A stretch of 64,000 bases of DNA from Polychytrium aggregatum (lineage: Eukaryota; Chytridiomycota; Chytridiomycetes; Polychytriales), in assembly GCF_025602895.1 (NCBI RefSeq), contig NW_026516206.1:1157193-1221192 (forward strand), read 5' to 3'. Positions 53,001 to 60,453 of this stretch are shown piece by piece. The notes under the pieces were generated by a model. It was not told the DNA's origin. It saw only the letters and a list, made by a program, of their open reading frames with translations, and ran no database searches. The position numbers and the translations under genes are program-made. How positions within the stretch are numbered: position 1 is the stretch's first letter; every line of letters starts with the position of its first letter.

Positions 53001-54089
53001 CTGAAAGATGGTCAGGGGTTGCGTTCCATGCCTGCATGCATCCAAAGACTCGCGCATCGAGCGGTAATCAATGCTGCAGACGCGGAGAGGAGCGTCCGAG
53101 CTGAGAGGAGGGGCGTGGACAAGGTCAGAATAATGTTCGACGGTTACTTTATTCTGAACAATGTCCGAAGAACAAACAACAGGAGGAGGTACATCAAGGA
53201 GGGAAAGAGAACTGACAACAGAAGAAGGGGTTTGGGAAGAGCGAAGGGGTTCGGGAGGAACAAGACAAGAAGGGGAAGACGAAGGTGGGAGCGTAGGAGA
53301 GGAGCTTAGATCAATCAAAGGAGTGGAATCATCAAGAAGGGGAGTGACATTGGAGGAAGTGGAGCAAGACGAAAGAGAAGTAGTGCATGGAGAGGGGTCG
53401 GAATCAACAGAAGGAGGGAGACAAAGAAGACCGCGAGACCAGACAATCTTGGGCTCGGCGGTGCGCAACCAAGGAAAGCCAAGGATAAGTGGTTGATGTG
53501 GAGACCTGATCACATCGAACCGAAGGCGTTGCGAGACGTCCCCGAGAATCACCTCGAGTGGAGCAGTCTCGCGGAGGATGGGGCCAGACGACAGCGGCTT
53601 ACCATCCACGCCTTCCACTGCCAAGGGCGAAGCCTTGGAGCAGGTGGGGACAGAGTGTCGAGCAACAAAGTCCTCGTCGATAAAGTTGCCAGAGGCACCA
53701 GAATCGACAAGTCCTTCGCACGACAGAGAATCACCAGAAGGAAGACGAACAGCGACGGGAACAACCAACGAGCAACGACGAACAGACGAAACACAAGACT
53801 TTGGTTCGGTACCAGCTTCGGCACCAGGGTTGCGGCTAGCACAGACAGTTAACTTTGCCGAGGGTTGGCAGGACAGCTCAGGTATTTGCACCTGTGGATG
53901 AGGTGCAGTTCCCAGTGACACCAGAGGTGCCACGGGTACTATGCCAGAGCTGAGAGTGTCCGCCGGTCCAGAGGCAAGGCGAAGCTGTCCGCACATCACT
54001 GCTTCCCCAGTACTTACCAAAGGCACCTTACCAATGTCTTCACTTTCGGAAGGCGGTGGGCACGGCTCCGGTTCAAGGCCTTCACTTAG
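50004..54089 (-). CDS. Pol polyprotein with chromodomain (Ty3 element)
   Basis: The pol frame is open from the gag end to 50004 without interruption, over 1340 residues. Protease active site LVDSGASGNF (D about residue 108, counted from 54026); reverse transcriptase VDYRALNGITVKNRYPLP and YLDDILIYS (~547); RNase H DASDFALGCVLSQ; integrase zinc region (HPGIRRTLALVSRQFWWQTY, CDTCARSK); DDE residues in TMDFITDLP, VVSDRGSQFTS and HPQTDGQTERVN; and a C-terminal chromodomain (LEWEVEEILDSKF, LIDWKGYPVTDRSWEP), which targets integration to marked chromatin. It has no start codon of its own near the gag end and lies in the -1 frame relative to gag, so expression by ribosomal frameshifting is likely. 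All hallmark residues are present. Confidence 0.93.
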   Translation of the reverse strand, partial: LSEGLEPEPCPPPSESEDIGKVPLVSTGEAVMCGQLRLASGPADTLSSGIVPVAPLVSLGTAPHPQVQIPELSCQPSAKLTVCASRNPGAEAGTEPKSCVSSVRRCSLVVPVAVRLPSGDSLSCEGLVDSGASGNFIDEDFVARHSVPTCSKASPLAVEGVDGKPLSSGPILRETAPLEVILGDVSQRLRFDVIRSPHQPLILGFPWLRTAEPKIVWSRGLLCLPPSVDSDPSPCTTSLSSCSTSSNVTPLLDDSTPLIDLSSSPTLPPSSSPSCLVPPEPLRSSQTPSSVVSSLSLLDVPPPVVCSSDIVQNKVTVEHYSDLVHAPPLSSDAPLRVCSIDYRSMRESLDACRHGTQPLTIFQVHVLPTDEPSTATVEVPAEYKDFLSVFSKQEADSLPPHRPYDCPIDLEPGKSPKFGPLYSLSEPELHALRDYLDENLAKGFVRPSSSPAGSPILFVKKKDGSLRLCVDYRALNGITVKNRYPLPLIGELLDRLRGAKVFTKLDLRGAYNLLRIRSGDEWKTAFRTRYGHFEYLVMPFGLTNAPATFQHFINDVLRTELDQFAIAYLDDILIYSADPSQHVEHVKQVLSKLRAAKLYCKLEKCEFSKTSVSFLGFMVSPEGIGMERSKLSAILDWPIPRNISDLRSFVGFANFYRRFIDGYAKIAGPMTRLFRKTHGFQWSREADKAFRSLKDAFVSEPVLVHPDPSKPFVVESDASDFALGCVLSQRGADDRLHPCSFHSRTLSNAERNYSIYEKELLAIKEAFEAWRHYLEGAQHPVAVLTDHKNLEYLATARILNQRHARWSQFLSRFDIRIQYRPGARNGKADALSRRSDYIPSSASVSRDPPLLLDPAAVIRVLRSRDARSSVASRSDPVDLLQLIAEEQARDPGLDKYRRDPKFVWNGQYLTFQNRIVVPESCRVPALKSCHDPVAVGHPGIRRTLALVSRQFWWQTYRKDVKEYVSTCDTCARSKAPRHKPFGFLLPLQTADRPWGTLTMDFITDLPKSKGHTCIFVVVCSLTKMAHFMSWRSLPSAEETASLFLDNVFRLHGLPDTVVSDRGSQFTSRFWKALCTQLGIQTSLSTAFHPQTDGQTERVNQVINQYLRCYTSYQQDDWAELLPLAEFSYNNLENSSTHASPFLATYGFHPRFEVPVIAGGPDVPSATERVEHLQRNLALLKENLEKAKSDYKHFSDLRRSQAPDLRPGDQVWVLTRNISTTRPSKKLDYQRIGPFTILEAVGTLAFRLDLPKDIKVHPVFHVSLLEPYKKNSLPGRVQAPPPAVVIDGNLEWEVEEILDSKFVRGKLHYLIDWKGYPVTDRSWEPADIVFAPTVAAEYHRRYPDKPGPRRTQDGTRRSLRRR

Positions 54090-55063
54090 AACCGGGCCTG
54101 GTCGTTTCCCGAACTGAAGTCTTGCACTTCTCCATCTTCGTAAACGATGGTGCGGATGATCCTCGGGCCGGGAGGTCCAGGGGGCGGTCCGGTAGCTCTG
54201 GTAGATCCAAACTTGACGGGGCAGTTTCGTACCAAGTGGCCCTTCTTGCCACAGTACAGGCAGAGTCCAAAGCGGCGGCGGCGTTGTTTCTCCTCGGCGG
54301 TCAGGGGTCCAGAGACGGCAGAGTCCACTTGCATGGGCTCGGAAACAATGTAGGAGGGGTGCGGCGGAGCGAGGACGGGCGCGGGAGCGATGGCGGGAAC
54401 GGCAGCGGAGGCGGAACCAAAGGCGAACTGGGAAGACCGGTAGCGGGCAGGCGTGCTTCGGCGCTCTTGACGGCGCTCGCGGATTCGTGCATCGAGCTCG
54501 TTACAAAGCTCGATGTACTCCTCCAGATCTCGTGGCAGAGGGCGAACTCGCGAAAGTTCGTCTCTGACATCATCCGACAAGCCAAGTCGGAAGAACGAGA
54601 TCTTTGCACCGTCGTTCCAAGTCGTATCGGCGGCAATACGAAGGAACTCGGATGCATAGACTGCGCACGGGCGGTTGCCCTGAGACAGTGTGGTGATCAC
54701 TGACTCGGCAGTCCTGGCCCGATCAGGGTCGTCAAACACTTTGGAAAAGCGTTCTAGGAAATCGCCAAAAGAGTTGAGTCGGGGATCACCCATCTCAAGC
54801 ATCGGAGTCGCCCACTGGAGAGCCGGTCCAGTGAGCAGACTAATGACGAATCCGACCTTAATCGGGTCAGCAGGGAACCGGTGGGGCTGCATTCGTATAT
54901 ACAGTTTGCACTGATTTACGAATGCCCGGAACCCTTGCCGGTTACCGTCGTAACGGTCCGGCATCTGCACGCTGTACCCAGCGGCAGGAGCATCGCGAGC
55001 TGTCCGGAGCTCGGCGAGCTCGGCCTCCAAGGCACGGAGGCGGTCCACGAGGGCAGGATCCAT
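54086..55063 (-). CDS. Gag of the Ty3 element
   Basis: 325 residues starting MDPALVDRLRALEAELAEL. A retrotransposon Gag/capsid domain (FRAFVNQCKLYIRMQPHRF; TGPALQWATPMLE; FERFSKVF-like helices) is followed by a CCHC zinc knuckle, CLYCGKKGHLVRNC, for RNA binding. The frame is open back into the LTR, but this ATG is the first giving a typical Gag N-terminus. It ends GNDQARF, overlapping the pol frame by a few codons. Confidence 0.9.
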   Translation of the reverse strand: MDPALVDRLRALEAELAELRTARDAPAAGYSVQMPDRYDGNRQGFRAFVNQCKLYIRMQPHRFPADPIKVGFVISLLTGPALQWATPMLEMGDPRLNSFGDFLERFSKVFDDPDRARTAESVITTLSQGNRPCAVYASEFLRIAADTTWNDGAKISFFRLGLSDDVRDELSRVRPLPRDLEEYIELCNELDARIRERRQERRSTPARYRSSQFAFGSASAAVPAIAPAPVLAPPHPSYIVSEPMQVDSAVSGPLTAEEKQRRRRFGLCLYCGKKGHLVRNCPVKFGSTRATGPPPGPPGPRIIRTIVYEDGEVQDFSSGNDQARF

Positions 55064-55226
55064 GGCGGGACTGGGACTGGGACTGGGAAAAAAAAAAAAG
55101 CGAGGAGGTTCAAGAACAGGAGAGCGAAGAGGGCTCAGACACAAGTGTGCTTGAGGTTCGGACAGGACTAGGAAAGGGGCGGGGCTAGGAGCGGAAGATA
55201 CCAAGCAGGTGGTATCAGTAGAAGAG

Positions 55227-55238
55227 AGTTCGAACAAA
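55227..55238 (-). other. Putative self-priming primer-binding site
   Basis: Minus strand TTTGTTCGAACT, one base after the 5' LTR. It has no TGG for a tRNA 3' end. It is perfectly complementary to AGTTCGAACAAA in the LTR (minus strand from 55338), ~39 bases after the start of the TATA box, where transcription would begin. Confidence 0.55.
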
Positions 55239-55239
55239 G

Positions 55240-55658
55240 TGTAAGGAGTGAACAAGCGCAAGGACGAAGACCAAGTGCTTGGTATGAGCTTTATTAGCTT
55301 TTAGCCCCGAACACCAAAGAACAAGTTTTGTTCGAACTGGTGTTCAACATAGGCTCAGACATGCAGGGCTATTTATAGACCGGGAGAAGGTCGAGGGGCA
55401 AAAGTGGGCGAGAAGGGTGGAGCATCACAGAGAAGCGAGAAGGGGGTGCGAGAGTGGCTGGTGTGCAAGCGAGAGAGGCTTGGCACAGCCCGGGGACATG
55501 TGCCGAGCGGTGGGGGAGGCAGGAAACCAGTAGACGCGGGTGGCAACGGCGCGTGCTCATGCATGGGGGCAAACAAACACGTGGGGACTCATGATTGGTG
55601 CGGAGGGCGAGAGCATGCGGGACAATCTCATTGGTCCGTTGTGATGCTGGTCATCACA
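55240..55658 (-). repeat. 5' LTR of the Ty3 element
   Basis: Same 419 bp as the other LTR, with G/A and A/C differences. TATA box on the minus strand at 55377-55372 (CTATAAATAG). Confidence 0.93.
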
Positions 55659-55753
55659 CCATCGGACCATGAACATGAGCATGATCATGGATCCTTGGTA
55701 CCCGCGAGCCTCCCAGAGTCCCGACATCTTGGTCGACGGGGTGCAGGCGGCGG
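55659..55753 (-). mobile_element. Internal LINE fragment (LINE-1 copy)
   Basis: 95 bases identical in sequence to 56415-56508 inside the full LINE (encoding CTPSTKMSGLWEARGYQGSM), placed between the Ty3 LTR and the poly(A) of the full LINE. About 525 bp of LINE between this piece and the one at 49439-49584 are missing. Confidence 0.85.
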
Positions 55754-58700
55754 TTTTTTTTTTTTTTGTTACTATAGTCAACTTTATTCAAGAAGACAAG
55801 CCATCAGGTCCAACAGGTTGGTACCCCGGCACGTTGAGTACACAGGCAAGCCTATTTACTCCTGTTGCAGCCTAGTGCTGCCTCAGCTGCCCACAAGGTC
55901 TGAGACCAAGCGGGTGAACACATTTTCGAGCAGTTCCCACAAGGGAACAGCAGGATCGAGGGGGGGTCGGGGTGGAGGAATGACAAGTGCTGACACTATA
56001 CTACGCTGTGATGAGGGTGCAGGGAGAGACTGCAAGGGTGGGACTACACTGGGTGTGGGAGTGGGTGGTGGTGCTGGGTGTGCACCAAGTGCGAATGCTC
56101 GGAAGGCAGTGCGGGGAGCGGGTACATGAGCAGCAAGTGATCCAAGTGCGGGAGGGGTGCGACTGCGAGGGGGAGTGCGATCGAAACTGAGCAGGTCCAG
56201 CAGCTTGTCCACTGGTCCCACTCCGGCTATACCACTTTCCACCCAAGTCGGGTGGGCCGTCTTGAGGGCTGCGACCTTGCGGACCAGGACTTGATGCGGA
56301 TCCACACACTGCTGTGCGTGGGTCCTGGTCAAGTCGATCCCGGATCCGTGTCGAGCCAGGTTCTTGCACTTGCGGTAGCCAAATCTGAAGTGGCCTGGGA
56401 GAGCACCGAGTCGCCATCGGACCATGAACATGAGCATGATCATGGATCCTTGGTACCCGCGAGCCTCCCAGAGTCCCGACATCTTGGTCGACGGGGTGCA
56501 GGCGGCGGTGAGCTGCTTGGAGCGGTCGAAGCCGTTCTTCATGTGGTCCTCGAAGATGAGGGTCTTGATCGGGACGGGCTGGGGTCGGGGCGGTCCGGGC
56601 GGCGGCGGCTGGTGTCGGGTCTTGCCTCGGTAGATCTCCGTGGCCGTGAGGGAGTGGTCGGCCTCTTGTCGGCGGACCACCATGGCCCAGTGCGGATCGG
56701 CTCGGACTCCTTGGCCGAGGAACTGGTCGGGGTGGTAGGGCGCAATGATCTTGTTGCGCAGGATCATCGACAGCATCTTGTCGCCGTCAGAGACTTGGTC
56801 GTCCCAGCGGGCCCAGTTCTGCAGGGCCAGCATCTTGACACGGACCGACATCTTGGGAAGGCCGCAGTTGAGGTGCATGGCACCGACGGGAGTGCCGGGG
56901 CCGACGCGGAACATGGTGCGGAGGGCCGTCATCTGGGCGTCGTCGAGGCGGTCGCGCAGAGCTGGGTCGGGGATGTCCATGGCCATCCCGTATTCGAGGG
57001 TCGGCCGCACAAAGGTCTTGTAGACCTGGGTGATGGTCTTGGCCGAGACCTTGCCGAGGGTGATGCCGAGTCCAACCACGGTGTCGGTGACCATGTGGAC
57101 CTTGCGGAGGAGCTTGTCGAACTGGAGGTCCGGGCGGAATCCGTCAATGTCGACCATGACACCGAGGTAGCGGAACTGGAGGACCTTGGGCAGCTCGGTG
57201 CCGTACAGCTTGGCGGGATGGAGCTGGTCGACGTTGCAGGCCGAGTACAGCACCTCGCACTTGGGAGGCGAGAAGCGGTACCGGTTGTCGATGCTGTGGC
57301 GTTCGCAGATATCCAGCATGGCCTGGGTGCGGCCAGCCGGACAGATGAGGACACCGTCATCGGCAAACCAGAGCGAGTTGACCCGGAGACGGTGGTGGCG
57401 ACTCGAGGCAAGCACAAGTCCGTCCTCGGCTCGGAGCAGTCCAGGCAGGTCGTCAATGTGGGCACTGAACAGAAGGGGACTCAGGACCGAGCCTTGGATG
57501 AGACCCTTCTGCAGCCACACAGGCTGCGACGTGCGGCCCTTGCTGGCGACGCGGACAAGAGTGCGGTCGAACATGGCCCTGAGGACCCCGACGGCGACCG
57601 GACCAGCACCTCGGGTGGCGATCTTGTCCCAGAGGCGCTCCCGCCAGACAGTGTCGTAGGCGGCCTTGATGTCGAGGAAGACCAGGCTGTACTCGTCGTC
57701 GCGGATCTTGTTCATGCGGACAAGAGCGTCGAGCGAGTACACCTGGTCGAGGGTGCCTCGGTCCGGGCGGAAGCCTCCCTGGGCAATGTCCATGATGCCG
57801 ATCTCGCGGGTGAGGAACGGCAGCAGGACTCGCTCGGCGATCTTGCGGAGGACCTGGGTCAACCCGATGGGCCGGTACATGGCCGGATCGAGGATCGAAC
57901 CCTTGTTCTTGTAGACCGGGTGGATCAGGACAGTGTTCCACTCGGTCGGGACGACGGAGGCCTTGAGGGCGGCCAGCAGGATGGCCCGGAGCCAGGGAGC
58001 GACCACGGGAGCGACAGGGTGCAGCATCTCGGCCTTGATCTTGTCCGGGCCGGAAGACTTGCGCTTGGGGGACTTGACGATGGCATCGGCCACCTCGTCC
58101 GACGACAATCGGGGAATGGAGCGGTCCTCGGGGAGCAGGCGCGGAACAGTGTCCAGGGGTCTTGGGCCGACGGTCCGGTCAAAGGCGGCACCGGGGGTGT
58201 CCTGGGAGTGCGAGGAGACCTTGCCGTAGTGGACCACAAGTCGCTCGAGGGCCTCGTCCGAGTTGTCAAAGTGGAAGGCGTCGTCGAGCTCCTTGCGCTT
58301 CTTCATGGCGGCCAGGGACTTGGCGACCTCGGAAGCGTTGAGGGAGTGCAGCTTGTTCATGGCCAGGGTCTCGGCTGCTCGGCGGGACTGGACGATGAGG
58401 TTCTTTTCTTGTTTGCGGACAGCGCGGAGTTCGGCGCGCTTGTCCTCGGCGACGCGGAGGGAGAGCCCGGGCAACTTGAGCTGGTAGATGAGATCGCGGC
58501 GCCTCTCGCGAAGCTGCCGCATCTCGGGGATCAGGGCCGGGTCCTTCCAGACGGTCTTGATGGAAGCCTTGCCGATGGTGGAGTCGGCAGCGGTGGTGAT
58601 CAGGGCGATCATGATGGACCAGGCGCGGTCGATGCAGTCCTGGGCCGCACTCTCCGAGATCGGAATGACCGATCCCCTTGAGATTGGCCGGAGTGCAGCC

Positions 58701-59647
58701 TGGATGCGCTGCAGACCGCGTTCGCGCTCGTCCAGCAGCGCCAAGAGGTACTGGGCGCGGACGGCAGGATCCTCGAGCTGGGCGATCTTCCACTGCCATT
58801 GGTCGACCTTTGGGTAGTACTTTGGCTGTACCCGCAGAGTCGCCCAGATGGGGAAGTGGTCGGACTGGCCACGGAAGGCACCGGCAGTGTCGACCTGCAG
58901 CAGCGGGTCGTTGTTGGCCTGGCGATGCGACACAAAGATGTAGTCGATCGTTGTCCAGCTGGGACCCCGCTGCCGGGTGTGGGTCGGGATCACAGCTGGA
59001 GGCACAACGCGGAGACCGGCGCGGGAGACAGTGTCCTCGAGGATCTTCTCCCTGCCACGGAGCGGCGTGGGCAGTCCGCTCAGGGCACTGAGGTGGGCAT
59101 TGAAGTCACCCACCACAATGACCTGGGCGTCGGGGAGGGCGGCCTTGGTGTGGATCGACTGGAGGGCCTCGCGGTAGTCGTCCAGCTTGAGGCTCGGGGA
59201 CAGGTAGAAGTTGCCGATGTGGATGACGTGTTTGTATGTCACCCACATGGCGTCGCCCTTGTCGCTGACTTCAATGTTGGTGAAGTCGTGCGGGTCGATC
59301 CTGGCCGGGTTGTAGAGGATGGCGATGCCTCTACCGGCGCGGCAACGGGGACCAGGGACCTTGACGGCATAGCCACAGAGAGGGCTGCGGGGTTCGAGGT
59401 CGGCGAGGGTTTCTTGGACACCGACAAAGTCGATGTCGTTGGTGTCGATGAGGTTCTTGAGTTCAACGTCGTTGACGTTGATGCCACAGACATTGAAGGA
59501 AGCGACGGTCAGGGATGTCTGGGCCCTGCCGCCTCCCTGCGAGGGGTGTGGATTCATTGGAGTCGTGCAGCGCTGCTGCTGGCCCGGGGGCCCTCTCCTT
59601 CAGAGTCAGTGTCCATGACGGACAGCGGGACTCTGTAGGCGGGGTGA
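55754..59647 (-). mobile_element. Full-length single-ORF non-LTR retrotransposon (LINE)
   Basis: Minus strand: short 5' leader, one long ORF, a 3' UTR of ~115 bases and a poly(A) tract (55767-55754). The 5' limit is set by the LTR that begins at 59648. It was apparently inserted into, or joined to, an older copy of itself at GCAGGCGGCGG. Confidence 0.88.
55883..59557 (-). CDS. LINE endonuclease-reverse transcriptase
   Basis: 1224 residues. The N-terminal APE-like endonuclease has ASFNVCGIN, FVGVQETL, VVGDFNAH, TTIDYIFVS and SDHFPI, and nicks the target to prime reverse transcription. The reverse transcriptase has MYRPIGLTQVLRKIAERVL, FLDIKAAYDTVW, GLIQGSVLSPLLFSAHIDDL and SLWFADDGVLI (FADD catalytic pair). 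The C-terminal part has a zinc-knuckle-like motif, YRKCKNLARHGSG with downstream H and C. There is no RNase H domain and no separate gag-like ORF1 in the window. Start at MNPHPSQGGG, the first ATG after the leader. Fully open, so probably young. Confidence 0.92.
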   Translation of the reverse strand: MNPHPSQGGGRAQTSLTVASFNVCGINVNDVELKNLIDTNDIDFVGVQETLADLEPRSPLCGYAVKVPGPRCRAGRGIAILYNPARIDPHDFTNIEVSDKGDAMWVTYKHVIHIGNFYLSPSLKLDDYREALQSIHTKAALPDAQVIVVGDFNAHLSALSGLPTPLRGREKILEDTVSRAGLRVVPPAVIPTHTRQRGPSWTTIDYIFVSHRQANNDPLLQVDTAGAFRGQSDHFPIWATLRVQPKYYPKVDQWQWKIAQLEDPAVRAQYLLALLDERERGLQRIQAALRPISRGSVIPISESAAQDCIDRAWSIMIALITTAADSTIGKASIKTVWKDPALIPEMRQLRERRRDLIYQLKLPGLSLRVAEDKRAELRAVRKQEKNLIVQSRRAAETLAMNKLHSLNASEVAKSLAAMKKRKELDDAFHFDNSDEALERLVVHYGKVSSHSQDTPGAAFDRTVGPRPLDTVPRLLPEDRSIPRLSSDEVADAIVKSPKRKSSGPDKIKAEMLHPVAPVVAPWLRAILLAALKASVVPTEWNTVLIHPVYKNKGSILDPAMYRPIGLTQVLRKIAERVLLPFLTREIGIMDIAQGGFRPDRGTLDQVYSLDALVRMNKIRDDEYSLVFLDIKAAYDTVWRERLWDKIATRGAGPVAVGVLRAMFDRTLVRVASKGRTSQPVWLQKGLIQGSVLSPLLFSAHIDDLPGLLRAEDGLVLASSRHHRLRVNSLWFADDGVLICPAGRTQAMLDICERHSIDNRYRFSPPKCEVLYSACNVDQLHPAKLYGTELPKVLQFRYLGVMVDIDGFRPDLQFDKLLRKVHMVTDTVVGLGITLGKVSAKTITQVYKTFVRPTLEYGMAMDIPDPALRDRLDDAQMTALRTMFRVGPGTPVGAMHLNCGLPKMSVRVKMLALQNWARWDDQVSDGDKMLSMILRNKIIAPYHPDQFLGQGVRADPHWAMVVRRQEADHSLTATEIYRGKTRHQPPPPGPPRPQPVPIKTLIFEDHMKNGFDRSKQLTAACTPSTKMSGLWEARGYQGSMIMLMFMVRWRLGALPGHFRFGYRKCKNLARHGSGIDLTRTHAQQCVDPHQVLVRKVAALKTAHPTWVESGIAGVGPVDKLLDLLSFDRTPPRSRTPPALGSLAAHVPAPRTAFRAFALGAHPAPPPTPTPSVVPPLQSLPAPSSQRSIVSALVIPPPRPPLDPAVPLWELLENVFTRLVSDLVGS

Positions 59648-60438
59648 TGTTAGAGTCCGAAGGGGACTCAACGGCAAAAGAAGAAGTGAGCTCGAAGTGA
59701 GCTCAGGGAAGGCAAGGGTAAAGTCCGAAGTGGACTCGGAGAGGGAGCGAGGGAAGCAAAGATCCGTTCAAGATAAGACTAGTCTCGAAATGAGACGTGA
59801 GGAACACTCAGAGAATAAAGTAGAAGGCACTTTATTTAGTCCTATTTTGAACGCTGAGGTTCGACTACACATCGCGGGGGTCAGGCTATTTATAGACAAG
59901 TCCGGACTTGGCAGCGAAGGGCGGCCAAGGGAGGGAAAAGTGGGCGATCGAGCAGGGCGAAGGGGGCGATGCACGAACGAGGGCCGAGAAGGACCACCGA
60001 GACAGGCAGAGAACCAAAGCGAGGGAGGCGCAAGCAAAAGCGAAGCACCTGGCAGGAGAAACGTGCAAAGGCGAAGCAATGTGACTCAACGTCCAAGAAG
60101 CGGATTGGTCAAGTATAAGGTTGGGGCAAATGCATGCGAGATGAACAAGAGATCGGGGCGGTCAGGCAGGTCATGAGTCACCGGTGGTGGGACACATGAC
60201 CGGCAGCCGAATTGCAACCAATCGCAGCAAGGCGCGTGCACAAACAAACCGGCGCGTGCGAAGAAGACAAAGGAAGCGGAGCAGCGCGGGGAAACGGAAG
60301 TGCGGAAGGAGCGGAAATGGCAGGCAAAAGGCGGAAAATTGGAGGGGAACTGCAAAGCTACACACAAACAAACAGAAAGGCAAAAGAACAGCCAAGTGTG
60401 CAGTCAAAGTGGAGAACAAGCAGAAGCTATCCCTAACA
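59648..60438 (-). repeat. 3' LTR of second Ty3 element (791 bp)
   Basis: Minus strand TGTTAGGGAT to GACTCTAACA; TATA box on the minus strand at 59894-59889. The ends match the TG..CA rule. Confidence 0.8.
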
Positions 60439-60453
60439 TCATCCCCTTCCTTA
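60439..60453 (-). other. Polypurine tract of second Ty3 element
   Basis: TAAGGAAGGGGATGA immediately before the LTR; it overlaps the pol stop codon (TAA at 60453-60451). Confidence 0.65.

Larger units (their letters stand above)
49585..55658 (-). mobile_element. Ty3-type chromodomain LTR retrotransposon, complete
   Basis: Two 419-bp LTRs (49585-50003 and 55240-55658) differ at about two positions, indicating a recent insertion. Between them on the minus strand are gag and pol, with protease, reverse transcriptase, RNase H, integrase and chromodomain order, typical of Ty3 chromoviruses. No target-site duplication is seen: the flanking 5-mers are GCTGC and CCATC. Confidence 0.93.

Noticed and set aside
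55227-55240. tRNA-type primer-binding site for the first Ty3 element
   Set aside because: No TGG or tRNA 3'-end complement follows the LTR; the self-complementary 12-mer explains the site better.
56252-58681. 809-codon plus-strand open frame across the LINE
   Set aside because: Antisense shadow of the endonuclease-reverse transcriptase gene; its composition (Gly/Asp/Val-rich, no domains) follows from the GC-rich sense codons.
59620-59660. Target-site duplication of the full LINE (TGTAGGCGGGG versus TGCAGGCGGCGG)
   Set aside because: Similar but with mismatches in a low-complexity GC-rich context; not convincing.
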